A program made the translations under genes and the position numbers. Positions 35,661 to 44,397 of a stretch of DNA of 64,000 nucleotides are shown here, piece by piece; the stretch's first letter is position 1; the number at the start of each line of letters is the position of its first letter. Where the stretch lies: the NCBI GenBank assembly GCA_947499145.1, contig CANMNB010000007.1:62001-126000 (forward strand), given 5' to 3'. Below the pieces are notes generated by a model. That model did no database searches. It saw only the letters and a program-made list of their open reading frames with translations, and had not been told where the DNA came from. This DNA comes from an uncultured Arachnia sp. (GTDB lineage: Bacteria; Actinomycetota; Actinomycetes; Propionibacteriales; Propionibacteriaceae).

Positions 35661-35679
35661 CCGTGCGCCCCCCGGCGTT
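35654..35679 (+). promoter_or_regulatory. Predicted SigH/SigR-type promoter (GGAAT-N18-GTT) upstream of sigH
   Basis: GGAAT at 35654-35658, 18-nt spacer, GTT at 35677-35679; ~80 nt upstream of the ATG at 35758. Confidence 0.7.
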
Positions 35680-35757
35680 GCCCCGGACATGGTCGCAACT
35701 CTCGTCGCAACGGACGCGGCACAGGCGTTCGCCTGGTCGGCGGTATCGTCCTACCTG

Positions 35758-36390
35758 ATGGACATCGAGGCGCCCACCCAGAGCGAGGCGGTCGACGGCA
35801 CTGCCGCCGGCCGGGACGTCGACGCCTTCGAGGCCGACGCCCTGGAGCACCTCGACCGCCTCTACGCCGCCGCGCTGCGGATGACAAGGAACCCCGCGGA
35901 CGCCGAGGACGTCGTCCAGGAGACGTATGCCAAGGCGTTCTCCGCCGCGGACACGTTCACGCCCGGCACCAACCTCCGCGCCTGGCTGTACCGGATCCTC
36001 ACCAACACCTACATCAACTCCTACCGCAAGGCTCAGCGCTCTCCTCAGATCTCGGGGGACGCCGACGTGGAGGACTGGCAGCTCGCCCGGGCCGCGTCCC
36101 ACCACAGCAGCGGGCTCAGGTCGGCTGAAATGGAAGCACTGGACCGAACGCCGGACCAGGTGGTCGCCGACGCCATGGCAGAGCTACCGGAGAACTTCCG
36201 GCAAGCCGTCTACCTCTCCGACGTCGAGGGCTTCTCGTACAAGGAGATCGCCGAGATCATGGGCACCCCGATCGGGACCGTCATGAGTCGGTTGAACCGG
36301 GGCCGGGCCCAACTGCGGGCGGCCCTGGCGGACTATGCCGCCGCCCAGGGGATCGGACGTCGGGACCGCGAGGTGGCCGGTGATGCCTGA
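35758..36390 (+). CDS. sigH: RNA polymerase ECF sigma factor SigH/SigR (redox/heat stress)
   Basis: [60 protein letters not shown]...[37 protein letters not shown]; followed by a ZAS anti-sigma. Confidence 0.93.
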   Translation: MDIEAPTQSEAVDGTAAGRDVDAFEADALEHLDRLYAAALRMTRNPADAEDVVQETYAKAFSAADTFTPGTNLRAWLYRILTNTYINSYRKAQRSPQISGDADVEDWQLARAASHHSSGLRSAEMEALDRTPDQVVADAMAELPENFRQAVYLSDVEGFSYKEIAEIMGTPIGTVMSRLNRGRAQLRAALADYAAAQGIGRRDREVAGDA

Positions 36391-36664
36391 CAGTGACATG
36401 TGGGGTCATGACCACGACGACATGGACGAGTGCGTCCGCGCCCTGGAGGCGGTCCACGCGTTCCTCCACAACGAGCTCCTGGAGGCGGATGCCGACGTCA
36501 TTCGCCACCACCTCCACGCCTGCGAACGATGTATGGAGAACTTCGAGATCGAGTCGACGATCACCGAGATGATCCAGCGCGGGAACAGTCCGCTACAGGC
36601 GCCCAGCACCCTGGCAGCACGGATCTCGACGTTGTCGGTCACTCGGAGACGCCAGCAGGGATGA
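36383..36664 (+). CDS. rshA: Zinc-binding anti-sigma factor (RshA/RsrA family)
   Basis: [44 protein letters not shown]; HxxxCxxC ZAS motif; overlaps the sigH stop. Confidence 0.9.
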   Translation: MPDSDMWGHDHDDMDECVRALEAVHAFLHNELLEADADVIRHHLHACERCMENFEIESTITEMIQRGNSPLQAPSTLAARISTLSVTRRRQQG

Positions 36665-36668
36665 GAGA

Positions 36669-36700
36669 AGCCCCCGCTCCCGTGGGAGCGAGGGCTTTGT
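36669..36700. terminator. Strong hairpin terminator between rshA and bL37 (possibly bidirectional)
   Basis: AGCCCCCGCTCCC-GT-GGGAGCGAGGGCT followed by TTTGTT. Confidence 0.8.
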
Positions 36701-36716
36701 TGTGCCCGCAGGCGCC

Positions 36717-36791
36717 TCAGGAGTTGGGGCGCTTGCCGTGATTGGCCTTGTTCTTGCGGCGCGCGCGGCGCTTGCGTCCGGTCTTGCCCAT
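36717..36791 (-). CDS. Ribosomal mini-protein, bL37-like (24 aa)
   Basis: ATG at 36791: MGKTGRKRRARRKNKANHGKRPNS-stop; highly basic with KANHGKRPN tail characteristic of actinobacterial bL37; between rshA and pdtaS. Confidence 0.8.
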   Translation of the reverse strand: MGKTGRKRRARRKNKANHGKRPNS

Positions 36792-36897
36792 GATTGCTCC
36801 TCGGGGTGTGTGTCGTTTCGTCGGCCGTCCCATTGTGCCAGAGGGCACTGCCGCAGCTGAAACGCGCGCCGGGGCCCGGACGTGGCACAGTAGGCGC

Positions 36898-38346
36898 ATG
36901 CCGAACCGGGACCCCGCCAGCCTGACCGATCTCGAGTGGCTGGAGGCCTTCATCGGCCAGTGGCACCTGCTAGCGGACCTCAGCTTCTCGGACCTGCTCC
37001 TCTGGCTGCCGGACGAGGACGGCGATGTCTTCACGTGCGTGGCGCAGATCCGTCCCGTGACGGGCCCCACAGCGCTGGAGGACGACGTCACCGGTGAGGT
37101 CATCGGGCATGAACCGGACCACCAGGTCGTGGTGGCGTACCTGACCGGCGAGATCGCCGAGACCAGCGACAACCAGCTGGGGGCGGGGATCCCCGTCGAC
37201 GTCTGGGCCGTCCCCGTGATCCGCGACGGTCGCTGCATCGCCGTGCTCGAACGGCACACCAACCAGATGGGGATGCGCGCCACGGGGGCTCTCGAGGAGA
37301 ACTACCTCGAGGCGGCGGACGTCCTGACCTCGATGCTCCTCGAGGGCAACTTCCCGCTGGCACCCTGGACGGACAAGGCGCTGGCGCCCAAGGTGGGGGA
37401 CGGCGTCGTTCGGGTGCAGCCGGGCGGCGTCGTCACGTACGCCTCGCCGAACGCCATCACGGGGTTCAGGCGGCTCGGTGCGCAGGGCGACGTCGAGGGT
37501 GAGGATTTCGAACAGCTGATCCGCACCCTGTGGCGAGGCGTCGAGGAGGTGGGGCAGACCGTCCAGTCGGACCTCAAGCAGCAGCGCAGTGTGGAGTTCG
37601 ACGTGGAGCACCAGCGGGCGTCGATGCGGTTTGTCCTGTTGCCGCTGCACGTCCACGGTGAGTCGCTCGGGATGCTGGTGCTGTGCCGGGACACCACTGA
37701 CATCCGACGCCGCGACCGCATGCTGGTGACCAAGGACGCGACGATCCGCGAGATCCACCACCGCGTCAAGAACAACCTGCAGACCGTTGCAGCCCTGCTG
37801 CGGATGCAATCCCGCCGCCTGACGTCGGAGGAGGGCAGGGAGGCCCTGCGCGACGCCACGCGACGTGTCTCCTCGATCGCGGTCGTGCACGACACCCTCA
37901 GCCACAGCTTCGACGAGGACCTTGCGTTCGACGCCGTCTGCGACCGCATCCTGCGCATGGTCGGTGATCTGGCGTCGGCGTCGGGCCAGGTGGATGCCCA
38001 GCGGGTCGGCAGCTTCGGGGTGATACCGGCGGATGCCGCCACCTCGTTGGCCATGGTGATCACGGAGCTCTGCCAGAACGCCATCGAGCACGGGCTCGGC
38101 AGCGGATCGGGGTGCATCGAGGTGAGGCCTCGTCGGGACGCGGGGGAGCTCGTCATCGACGTCGTGGATGACGGTGTGGGTCTCCCGGGGGATTTCGTCC
38201 TGGGGAACCAGACCAGCCTGGGTCTGGCGATCATCTCCACCCTGGTCTCCGACCTGGGCGGGACCATCGCCATGTCCCGGCGCGACGACGGCCCCGGTAC
38301 CCTGGCCCGTGTGGCGTTGCCGCTCGGCCGTCCGAGCCGCGCCTGA
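36898..38346 (+). CDS. pdtaS: Sensor histidine kinase PdtaS (HisKA_2/HWE-like)
   Basis: MPNRDPASLTDLEWLEAFIGQWHLLADLSFSDLLLWLP..., DATIREIHHRVKNNLQTVAALLRMQSRR, ATPase VITELCQNAIEHGLG. Confidence 0.92.
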   Translation: MPNRDPASLTDLEWLEAFIGQWHLLADLSFSDLLLWLPDEDGDVFTCVAQIRPVTGPTALEDDVTGEVIGHEPDHQVVVAYLTGEIAETSDNQLGAGIPVDVWAVPVIRDGRCIAVLERHTNQMGMRATGALEENYLEAADVLTSMLLEGNFPLAPWTDKALAPKVGDGVVRVQPGGVVTYASPNAITGFRRLGAQGDVEGEDFEQLIRTLWRGVEEVGQTVQSDLKQQRSVEFDVEHQRASMRFVLLPLHVHGESLGMLVLCRDTTDIRRRDRMLVTKDATIREIHHRVKNNLQTVAALLRMQSRRLTSEEGREALRDATRRVSSIAVVHDTLSHSFDEDLAFDAVCDRILRMVGDLASASGQVDAQRVGSFGVIPADAATSLAMVITELCQNAIEHGLGSGSGCIEVRPRRDAGELVIDVVDDGVGLPGDFVLGNQTSLGLAIISTLVSDLGGTIAMSRRDDGPGTLARVALPLGRPSRA

Positions 38347-38598
38347 TCAGCTGTTGCGCAGGCGATTCCGGGCGTTGCGACGCTTGATGGCGCGACGTTC
38401 GTCCTCGCTCATGCCGCCCCAGACACCATGGTCCTGGCCTGCCTCGAGGGCCCAGGCGAGACACTGCTCCCGTACCTCGCACCGCTGACAGATCTTTTTC
38501 GCGTCCTCGATCTGCTGGAGTGCGGGGCCCGTGTTGCCCACCGGGAAGAACAGCTCGGGATCTTCCGTGAGGCAGGCCGCCCTGTGGCGCCAATCCAT
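38347..38598 (-). CDS. whiB1: WhiB-family transcriptional regulator (WhiB1-like)
   Basis: MDWRHRAACLTEDPELFFPVGNTGPALQQIEDAKKICQRCEVREQCLAWALEAGQDHGVWGGMSEDERR; Fe-S cysteines and G[V/I]WGG turn. Confidence 0.93.
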   Translation of the reverse strand: MDWRHRAACLTEDPELFFPVGNTGPALQQIEDAKKICQRCEVREQCLAWALEAGQDHGVWGGMSEDERRAIKRRNARNRLRNS

Positions 38599-38775
38599 GT
38601 ACTCGGCACTCCTTCTGAAGTGGTGGGCTCGGTGTAGCAGTCGCGAGAGGACAAACTGCGAGCGAAGTGAACTTACCCTCCGGCACAACGATAGACAAGT
38701 GTGGGATCGCGAGGGCGTGTTGCCGCAACATCGGCCGGTTTGCCCAGCACCGGCCGCCATTGGCACGATGCCACC

Positions 38776-39171
38776 ATGAACCCCCGAGCCCGGGACCCGC
38801 TCCCGGCGAGCCTGCTCATCGCCGTCCTCGGTAGTGCCTTGAGCGCCGCTGCACTGGTGGGGATCGCCGTGGCCGTGCTCGCCGCACGGATGGCGATCTT
38901 CAGTGCAGGGATTGCCGTGGTGCTGCTGGTCTACGGCGCGCTCGTCGGTCTGGGGGCGTGGCTCGGCTGGCGTCGCCAACCGTTGGCCCGGGGACTCATC
39001 GTGGCGCCGGCGCTCCTGCATCTCGCGACCGCCGTGAGCCTCGCCCAGGGCAGTGACCCGGTGCAGCGTGGTTGGGCCGTCGCCGCAGCGGTCGCTTTCG
39101 CGGGCATCGTCGTGGCGGCGGTGCTGCCCGCCACCCGACGCGCCCTCGACACGGGGCCGGGGACGGCCTAG
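38776..39171 (+). CDS. Small integral membrane protein, unknown function
   Basis: 131 aa, four predicted TM helices (LLIAVLGSALSAAALVGIAVAVL..., AGIAVVLLVYGALVGLGAWLGW..., GWAVAAAVAFAGIVVAAVL). Confidence 0.65.
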   Translation: MNPRARDPLPASLLIAVLGSALSAAALVGIAVAVLAARMAIFSAGIAVVLLVYGALVGLGAWLGWRRQPLARGLIVAPALLHLATAVSLAQGSDPVQRGWAVAAAVAFAGIVVAAVLPATRRALDTGPGTA

Positions 39172-40307
39172 CGGAGTCGTCCCGCGCCGGGAGCCGGAGT
39201 GGCGATGAACCACTGGGGCGCGCCGTATCCGGCCGCTGCGTACGCTTCCGACACCCGTTGGCCGATTCCGTCTCCGCTTCCCGCCTCGCACAGGGCGATG
39301 ATGCAGCCCCCGAAACCGCCCCCGGTCATGCGTGCGCCGAGCGCCCCGGCCTCCCGGGCAACGGCCACGGCCAGGTCGACCGTGGGGACCGTGATCTCGT
39401 AGTCGTCCCTCATGGAGGCATGGGAGGCGTCCAGGAGGGGGCCCAGGTCACGGAGGGACCCGGAGCGTGCCACCTCGTATGCCTCGACCGTCCGGGAGTT
39501 CTCGGTCACGACGTGACGCACTCTCTTGCGCATCGTCTCGTCCGGCAGTTGGGCGAGGGCGGCGTCGAGGTCGGTGACGTCGCGCAGCGCCGGGACACCC
39601 AGGATGGCGGCTGCCTCCTCGCAGGTGCGCCGCCGTGCCCCGTACTCCCCGTCGACATGGCTGTGGGGTGTCTTCGTGTCGAGGACGAGGATCTCCAGTC
39701 CGGCCTCGGCCATGGGCAGCGGGACCTGGGCCGTCTCGAACGATCGGCAGTCCAGGAACAGGCCGAAGTCCTCCCGGCACAGCGTGCTTGCGGCCTGGTC
39801 GAGCAGCCCGGTGGGGGCCCCGACGTAGGCGTTCTCCGCCAATTGGGCCACGCGGGCGCGTTCCATGGGGTCGATGTCGAGTCCGAAGACGTCGCACAGC
39901 GCGGCGACCACCGCGCACTCGATGGCGGCCGACGACGACAGCCCGGCACCCAGGGGTACATCCGAGGTCAGGGTGATGGTGACCCCCGAGACCTCCTGCC
40001 CCGACTGCCTGAGGGCCCACACCACACCGGCCAGGTAGGAGGACCAGCCCTCGGTGCCCGGTTCCAGGTCGGCGATCGCCACGTCCACCTGCTCGTCGAG
40101 TTCCTCCGAGCGCATGGAGACCACACCGTCGTCCCGACGGGAGACGGCGACGACGGCCTTCTTCTCCAGCGCGAAGGGCAGCACGAAGCCGTCGTTGTAG
40201 TCGGTGTGCTCACCGATCAGGTTGACGCGACCGGGAGCGAACCACACGCCCTCCGGTTCGCGTCCCGCCTGCGTGCGGTGGTCACTACTCAGTTGTTGAA
40301 TGTCCAT
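39168..40307 (-). CDS. galK: Galactokinase
   Basis: WFAPGRVNLIGEHTDYNDGFVLPFALEKK (galactokinase signature), PLGAGLSSSAAIECAV, GARMTGGGFGGCIIAL. Confidence 0.95.
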   Translation of the reverse strand: MDIQQLSSDHRTQAGREPEGVWFAPGRVNLIGEHTDYNDGFVLPFALEKKAVVAVSRRDDGVVSMRSEELDEQVDVAIADLEPGTEGWSSYLAGVVWALRQSGQEVSGVTITLTSDVPLGAGLSSSAAIECAVVAALCDVFGLDIDPMERARVAQLAENAYVGAPTGLLDQAASTLCREDFGLFLDCRSFETAQVPLPMAEAGLEILVLDTKTPHSHVDGEYGARRRTCEEAAAILGVPALRDVTDLDAALAQLPDETMRKRVRHVVTENSRTVEAYEVARSGSLRDLGPLLDASHASMRDDYEITVPTVDLAVAVAREAGALGARMTGGGFGGCIIALCEAGSGDGIGQRVSEAYAAAGYGAPQWFIATPAPGAGRLR

Positions 40308-40489
40308 CAGGCGTCCTCGTCGTCGTCATCCAGTCGGGCCAGCCACGATCCCAGGCGATCGATCGGTGTCTCGAAGTCCGGGTTCAGGTCCACGAAGGTG
40401 CGCAGCCGTTCGGCGAGCCATTCGAAGCTGACCTGCTCCTCCCCACGTCGCGAGACGAGCTCCTCCAGCCCGCGGTCGGTGAAATACAT
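40307..40489 (-). CDS. DUF6104-like small acidic protein (60 aa)
   Basis: MYFTDRGLEELVSRRGEEQVSFEWLAERLRTFVDLNPDFETPIDRLGSWLARLDDDDEDA; TGATG overlaps with kgd (upstream) and galK (downstream). Confidence 0.83.
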   Translation of the reverse strand: MYFTDRGLEELVSRRGEEQVSFEWLAERLRTFVDLNPDFETPIDRLGSWLARLDDDDEDA

Positions 40490-43400
40490 CAGAGGTCCGC
40501 GAAGGCGCGCTGCAGCAGTTCCTCGGTCTGCTGCAGGTGAACCTTGTGGGAGCCGACGGAGGGAGCCGACGACCAGGCGCGCGCGATCCGCTGCATCTCG
40601 AGGTCGTAGTCCGAGTGCATCCGGATGGCGTTCGGGAGGTGGACGGAGATGAACGGCCACGGGCCCTGGTTGGCGGGCTCGTCCTGCACGAAGCGGACGT
40701 CGGTGACGTGACGGTAGCGGTCCATGATCTCGGCCATCTCCTCGCCCGGCAGCGGGTAGAGCCGCTCCAGGGCGACGATGGCGACCTTCCCATCCAGTCC
40801 GAGCTTCTCGCGACGGCTGACCAGCTCCCACCGGATCTTGCCCGAGCACACCAGGACGCGCTCGACCTGCAAGGCGTCCTCGACCGTCGGGTCGTCCAGC
40901 GCCGGCCGCCACTTGCCGGAGGTGAACTCCTCGGGCATTGACGCAGCCTGCTTGCTGCGCAGCATCGACTTGGGCGTGGCGATCACGACGGGCCGGTGCC
41001 AGTTGACGTAGGCGTGCTGGCGCAGCAGGTGGAAGTAGCTGGCGGCGGTCGAGGGCTGGCAGACCGCAAGCGCGTTTTCTGCACACAGCTGGAGCCAGCG
41101 CTCGATGCGCGCGGAACTGTGGTCCGGGCCCTGTCCCTCGTAGCCGTGGGGGAGCAGCAGGACCACGCCCGACTTCTGCGTCCACTTGGCCTGGCCGGAG
41201 GCGACGAATTCGTCGGCGATGATCTGCGCGCCGTTGACGAAGTCCCCGAACTGCGCCTCCCAGAGCACGAGAGCGTCGGGCCGGGCCACGGAGTAGCCGT
41301 ACTCGAACCCGAGCGCCGCGTACTCGCTCAACAGGGAGTCGAAGACGTCGAACGTGGCCTGGTCGTCCGTCAGGTGCTTCAGTGGGACCCAGGCCTCGTT
41401 CGTGACGCGATCCACGATGGCGGCGAAGCGCTGGGAGAACGTGCCACGCCGGGAGTCCTGGCCAGCGAGGCGGACCGGGCGCTGCTCCATCAGCAGGGAT
41501 CCGAATGCGATGATCTCGGCCGTCGCCCAGTCGATGGGACCGTTCTTGATGGCCTCCGCGCGGCGCTCCAGTTGCGGCAGCACCTTCGGGTGCGGCGTGA
41601 AGCCCTCGGGGAGGTCGACGTGGACCTGGGAGACGAGGTCGAGCTCCTCCCGGGTGATCTCGGTGAGCCGCTGGTCGGGTTTGGTGGGGTAGTAGGGCAC
41701 GCGCGAGTACTCATCGTCCAGCTCCGCCTGGTTCTTGGCCTCGCGCACCTCCTTGAACACGTTCTCCAGACGAGAGCGGAAGCGGTTCATGACGTCCTCG
41801 GCGTCCGCCATCGAGATGTCGCCACGGCCGATCAGAGACTCGGTGTAGAGGCGGCGCACGGAGCGCTTCTGCTCGATCAGGTCGTACATGCGCGGCTGGG
41901 TGAAGCTCGGGTCGTCGCCCTCGTTGTGCCCTCGCCGGCGGTAGCTGATCAAGTCGATGACGACGTCCTTGTTGAACCGCTGCCGGTATTCGAAGGCGAG
42001 CCGCGCGGCGCGGACGCAGGAGTCCGGGTCGTCGCCGTTGACGTGCAGGACCGGCGCGGAGATCGACTTGGCGACGTCGGTGCTGTACGTGGACGAGCGG
42101 GACTCCGTCGGGGCCGTGGTGAAGCCCACCTGGTTGTTGACCACGACGTGGATGGTCCCGCCCACCTTGTACCCGCGGAGCTGGCTCATCTGGAGCGTCT
42201 CGAAGACCACGCCCTGGCCGGCGAAGGAGGCATCGCCGTGAAGCAGGATGGGCAGCACCGGGAAGTCGTCGGCCTCCAGCATGTCCTGCTTGGCGCGCGT
42301 GATTCCCATGAGGACCGGGTTCACGGCCTCGAGGTGCGAGGGGTTCGCGGCGACGGACGTCTTGATGGTGGTGCCGTTGCTGGCGACGAACTCGCCCTCC
42401 GAGCCGAGGTGGTACTTGACGTCGCCGGTGCCGCTCGCGGGGTCGAGCGAGCCGTCGAACTCACGGAAGATCTGGGCGTACTTCTTGCCCACGATGTTGG
42501 CGAGCACGTTGAGCCGGCCGCGGTGCGGCATGCCGATGCAGACCTCGTCGAGGGAGTCGTTGGCGGCCTGCTGGCACACCTCGTCCAGCAGCACGATGAG
42601 CGACTCGCTGCCCTCGAGGGAGAATCGCTTCTGGCCGACGAACTTGGTCTGCAGGAAGGTCTCGAAGACCTCGGCCTCGTTGAGCTTGTCCAGCGCGTGC
42701 ATGTGCTCGTCGTGGGCGAGCGGCTTGCGGGGAACCTCCATGCGCTCCTGGAACCATTGGCGCTGCACGGGGTCGGAGATGTGCATGTACTCGACGGCGG
42801 TGGTGCGGCAGTAGCTGTCCTGCAGGATCCGCAGGATCTCGCGGAGGGTCAGGTAGGCGCGCTCCTGCTCGCCGAAGGTGCCGACGGCGAACTCGCGGTC
42901 CAGGTCCCAGATGGACAGGCCGTGGGTCTCGAGCCGCAGGTCCGGGTGCGAACGCTGCCGGTACTCGAGCGGGTCGGTGTCGGCGATCAGGTGACCGAGG
43001 GAGCGGTAGGCGTTGATGAGCTCCAGCACGCGGGCGTGCTTGGTCACCTGGCTGGCCCGGTGGGCGGAGACGTCGTTGGACCACCTCAGCGGCTCGTACG
43101 GGATGCGCAGGGCCTCGAAGACGTCGTCGTAGAAGCCGTCCTTGCCGAGCAGCAGCTCGTGCATCTCCTTCAGGAACTCGCCGGACTGCGCGCCCTGGAT
43201 CACCCGGTGGTCATAGGTGGAGGTCAGCGTCGTGGTCTTGGAGACGCCCAGGTCGGTGATGCGCGACAGGGACATGCCCTGGAACTCCGCCGGGTAGTCG
43301 ATGGCGCCGACGCCCAGGATGAGTCCTTGGCCGGTCATGAGGCGGGGGACCGAGTGGTTGGTGCCGATGCCGCCGGGGTTGGTGATCGTGGCGGTGGTGC

Positions 43401-44349
43401 CGGCGAAGTCGGAAACCGTCAGCTCACCCTTGCGGGCGCGGGCGACGACCCCCTCGTAGGCCGCCCAGAACTGCGCGAAGTTGAGGTTCTCGCAACCCTT
43501 GACGTTGGGGACCAGCAACTGGCGGGTGCCGTCGGGCTTCTGGAGGTCGATGGCGATGCCGAGATTGATCGACGGATTGCGCACCAGGGTGGGTTTGCCG
43601 TCGACGACGTCGTAGGCGTCGTTCATGCCCGAGACGGTCTTCAGCGCCCGGATCATCGCGTAGGCGACCAGGTGGGTGAAGCTGACCTTGCCGCCCTTGG
43701 AGGTGCGGAGGAAGTCGTTGATGACGGTGCGCTGGTCGATGACGAGCTTCATCGGCACCGACCGCACGGACGTCGCCGTTGGCACCGTGAGCGAGGCGTC
43801 CATGTTCTTGGCGGTGCGCATGGGTGCGCCGCGGAGGGTCTGCAGCACGGGCTCGGCGGCGCTCGGCTCCGGGCGGACGGTCGGGTTGGGGGCGTTGGCG
43901 GACAGGCCTGCCCCCGTGCCGGGTGCCGCGGGCGTCTCGCTGGTGGTGGCGGCTGCGGACTCCACCTTGGCCGGGTTCCCAGCGGCCTTGGGTTCTGCTG
44001 GCTTCGACTCCTCTGTGGCCCTGCCACGTGGGGCTTGGGACTGCTCCTTGGTCGACGAGCCGTCCTTCTTGGGGGCTCCAGCCCGCGGGGTCTTCTTGGC
44101 GGAGTCCTTCGCGGTGCTGCTCTGGCCCCGCGAGGTCTGGGCGGAGGAGGGGGACGCGGCCGCCTCGCGCGGCTGGGAATCGGTAGTCCCCCCGGAGCCG
44201 TTCTCCCGTGCGAAGTAGTCCCGCCACGTCTGGTCAACCGACGACGGATCTTCTGAGTAGGCCTCCCGCATCTCGTCGATCAACCAGCTGTTGGCTCCGA
44301 ATGCGTCTGCTGTCTCCGGTGTTGACATGTGCGCTAGTGGCTGGGCCAC
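40489..44349 (-). CDS. kgd: Multifunctional 2-oxoglutarate decarboxylase/dehydrogenase E1 with E2-like domain (Kgd/OdhA type)
   Basis: N-terminal STPETADAFGANSWLIDEMREAYSEDPSSVDQTWRDYF; E2-like catalytic segment TTTLTSTYDHRVIQGAQSGEFL; E1 ThDP region IGMPHRGRLNVLANIVGKKY. Confidence 0.95.
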   Translation of the reverse strand: MAQPLAHMSTPETADAFGANSWLIDEMREAYSEDPSSVDQTWRDYFARENGSGGTTDSQPREAAASPSSAQTSRGQSSTAKDSAKKTPRAGAPKKDGSSTKEQSQAPRGRATEESKPAEPKAAGNPAKVESAAATTSETPAAPGTGAGLSANAPNPTVRPEPSAAEPVLQTLRGAPMRTAKNMDASLTVPTATSVRSVPMKLVIDQRTVINDFLRTSKGGKVSFTHLVAYAMIRALKTVSGMNDAYDVVDGKPTLVRNPSINLGIAIDLQKPDGTRQLLVPNVKGCENLNFAQFWAAYEGVVARARKGELTVSDFAGTTATITNPGGIGTNHSVPRLMTGQGLILGVGAIDYPAEFQGMSLSRITDLGVSKTTTLTSTYDHRVIQGAQSGEFLKEMHELLLGKDGFYDDVFEALRIPYEPLRWSNDVSAHRASQVTKHARVLELINAYRSLGHLIADTDPLEYRQRSHPDLRLETHGLSIWDLDREFAVGTFGEQERAYLTLREILRILQDSYCRTTAVEYMHISDPVQRQWFQERMEVPRKPLAHDEHMHALDKLNEAEVFETFLQTKFVGQKRFSLEGSESLIVLLDEVCQQAANDSLDEVCIGMPHRGRLNVLANIVGKKYAQIFREFDGSLDPASGTGDVKYHLGSEGEFVASNGTTIKTSVAANPSHLEAVNPVLMGITRAKQDMLEADDFPVLPILLHGDASFAGQGVVFETLQMSQLRGYKVGGTIHVVVNNQVGFTTAPTESRSSTYSTDVAKSISAPVLHVNGDDPDSCVRAARLAFEYRQRFNKDVVIDLISYRRRGHNEGDDPSFTQPRMYDLIEQKRSVRRLYTESLIGRGDISMADAEDVMNRFRSRLENVFKEVREAKNQAELDDEYSRVPYYPTKPDQRLTEITREELDLVSQVHVDLPEGFTPHPKVLPQLERRAEAIKNGPIDWATAEIIAFGSLLMEQRPVRLAGQDSRRGTFSQRFAAIVDRVTNEAWVPLKHLTDDQATFDVFDSLLSEYAALGFEYGYSVARPDALVLWEAQFGDFVNGAQIIADEFVASGQAKWTQKSGVVLLLPHGYEGQGPDHSSARIERWLQLCAENALAVCQPSTAASYFHLLRQHAYVNWHRPVVIATPKSMLRSKQAASMPEEFTSGKWRPALDDPTVEDALQVERVLVCSGKIRWELVSRREKLGLDGKVAIVALERLYPLPGEEMAEIMDRYRHVTDVRFVQDEPANQGPWPFISVHLPNAIRMHSDYDLEMQRIARAWSSAPSVGSHKVHLQQTEELLQRAFADL

Positions 44350-44397
44350 GATCCCCTCTGTGTGTTCTCGTCACGGCGGCTGTGCCTGTGTGGAAGC

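Noticed and set aside
40996-44256. 1086-aa plus-strand ORF antisense to kgd
   Set aside because: Composition (Val/Glu/Gly/Leu/His-rich, no motifs) is typical of antisense reading of a GC-rich coding sequence. The opposite strand is clearly kgd.
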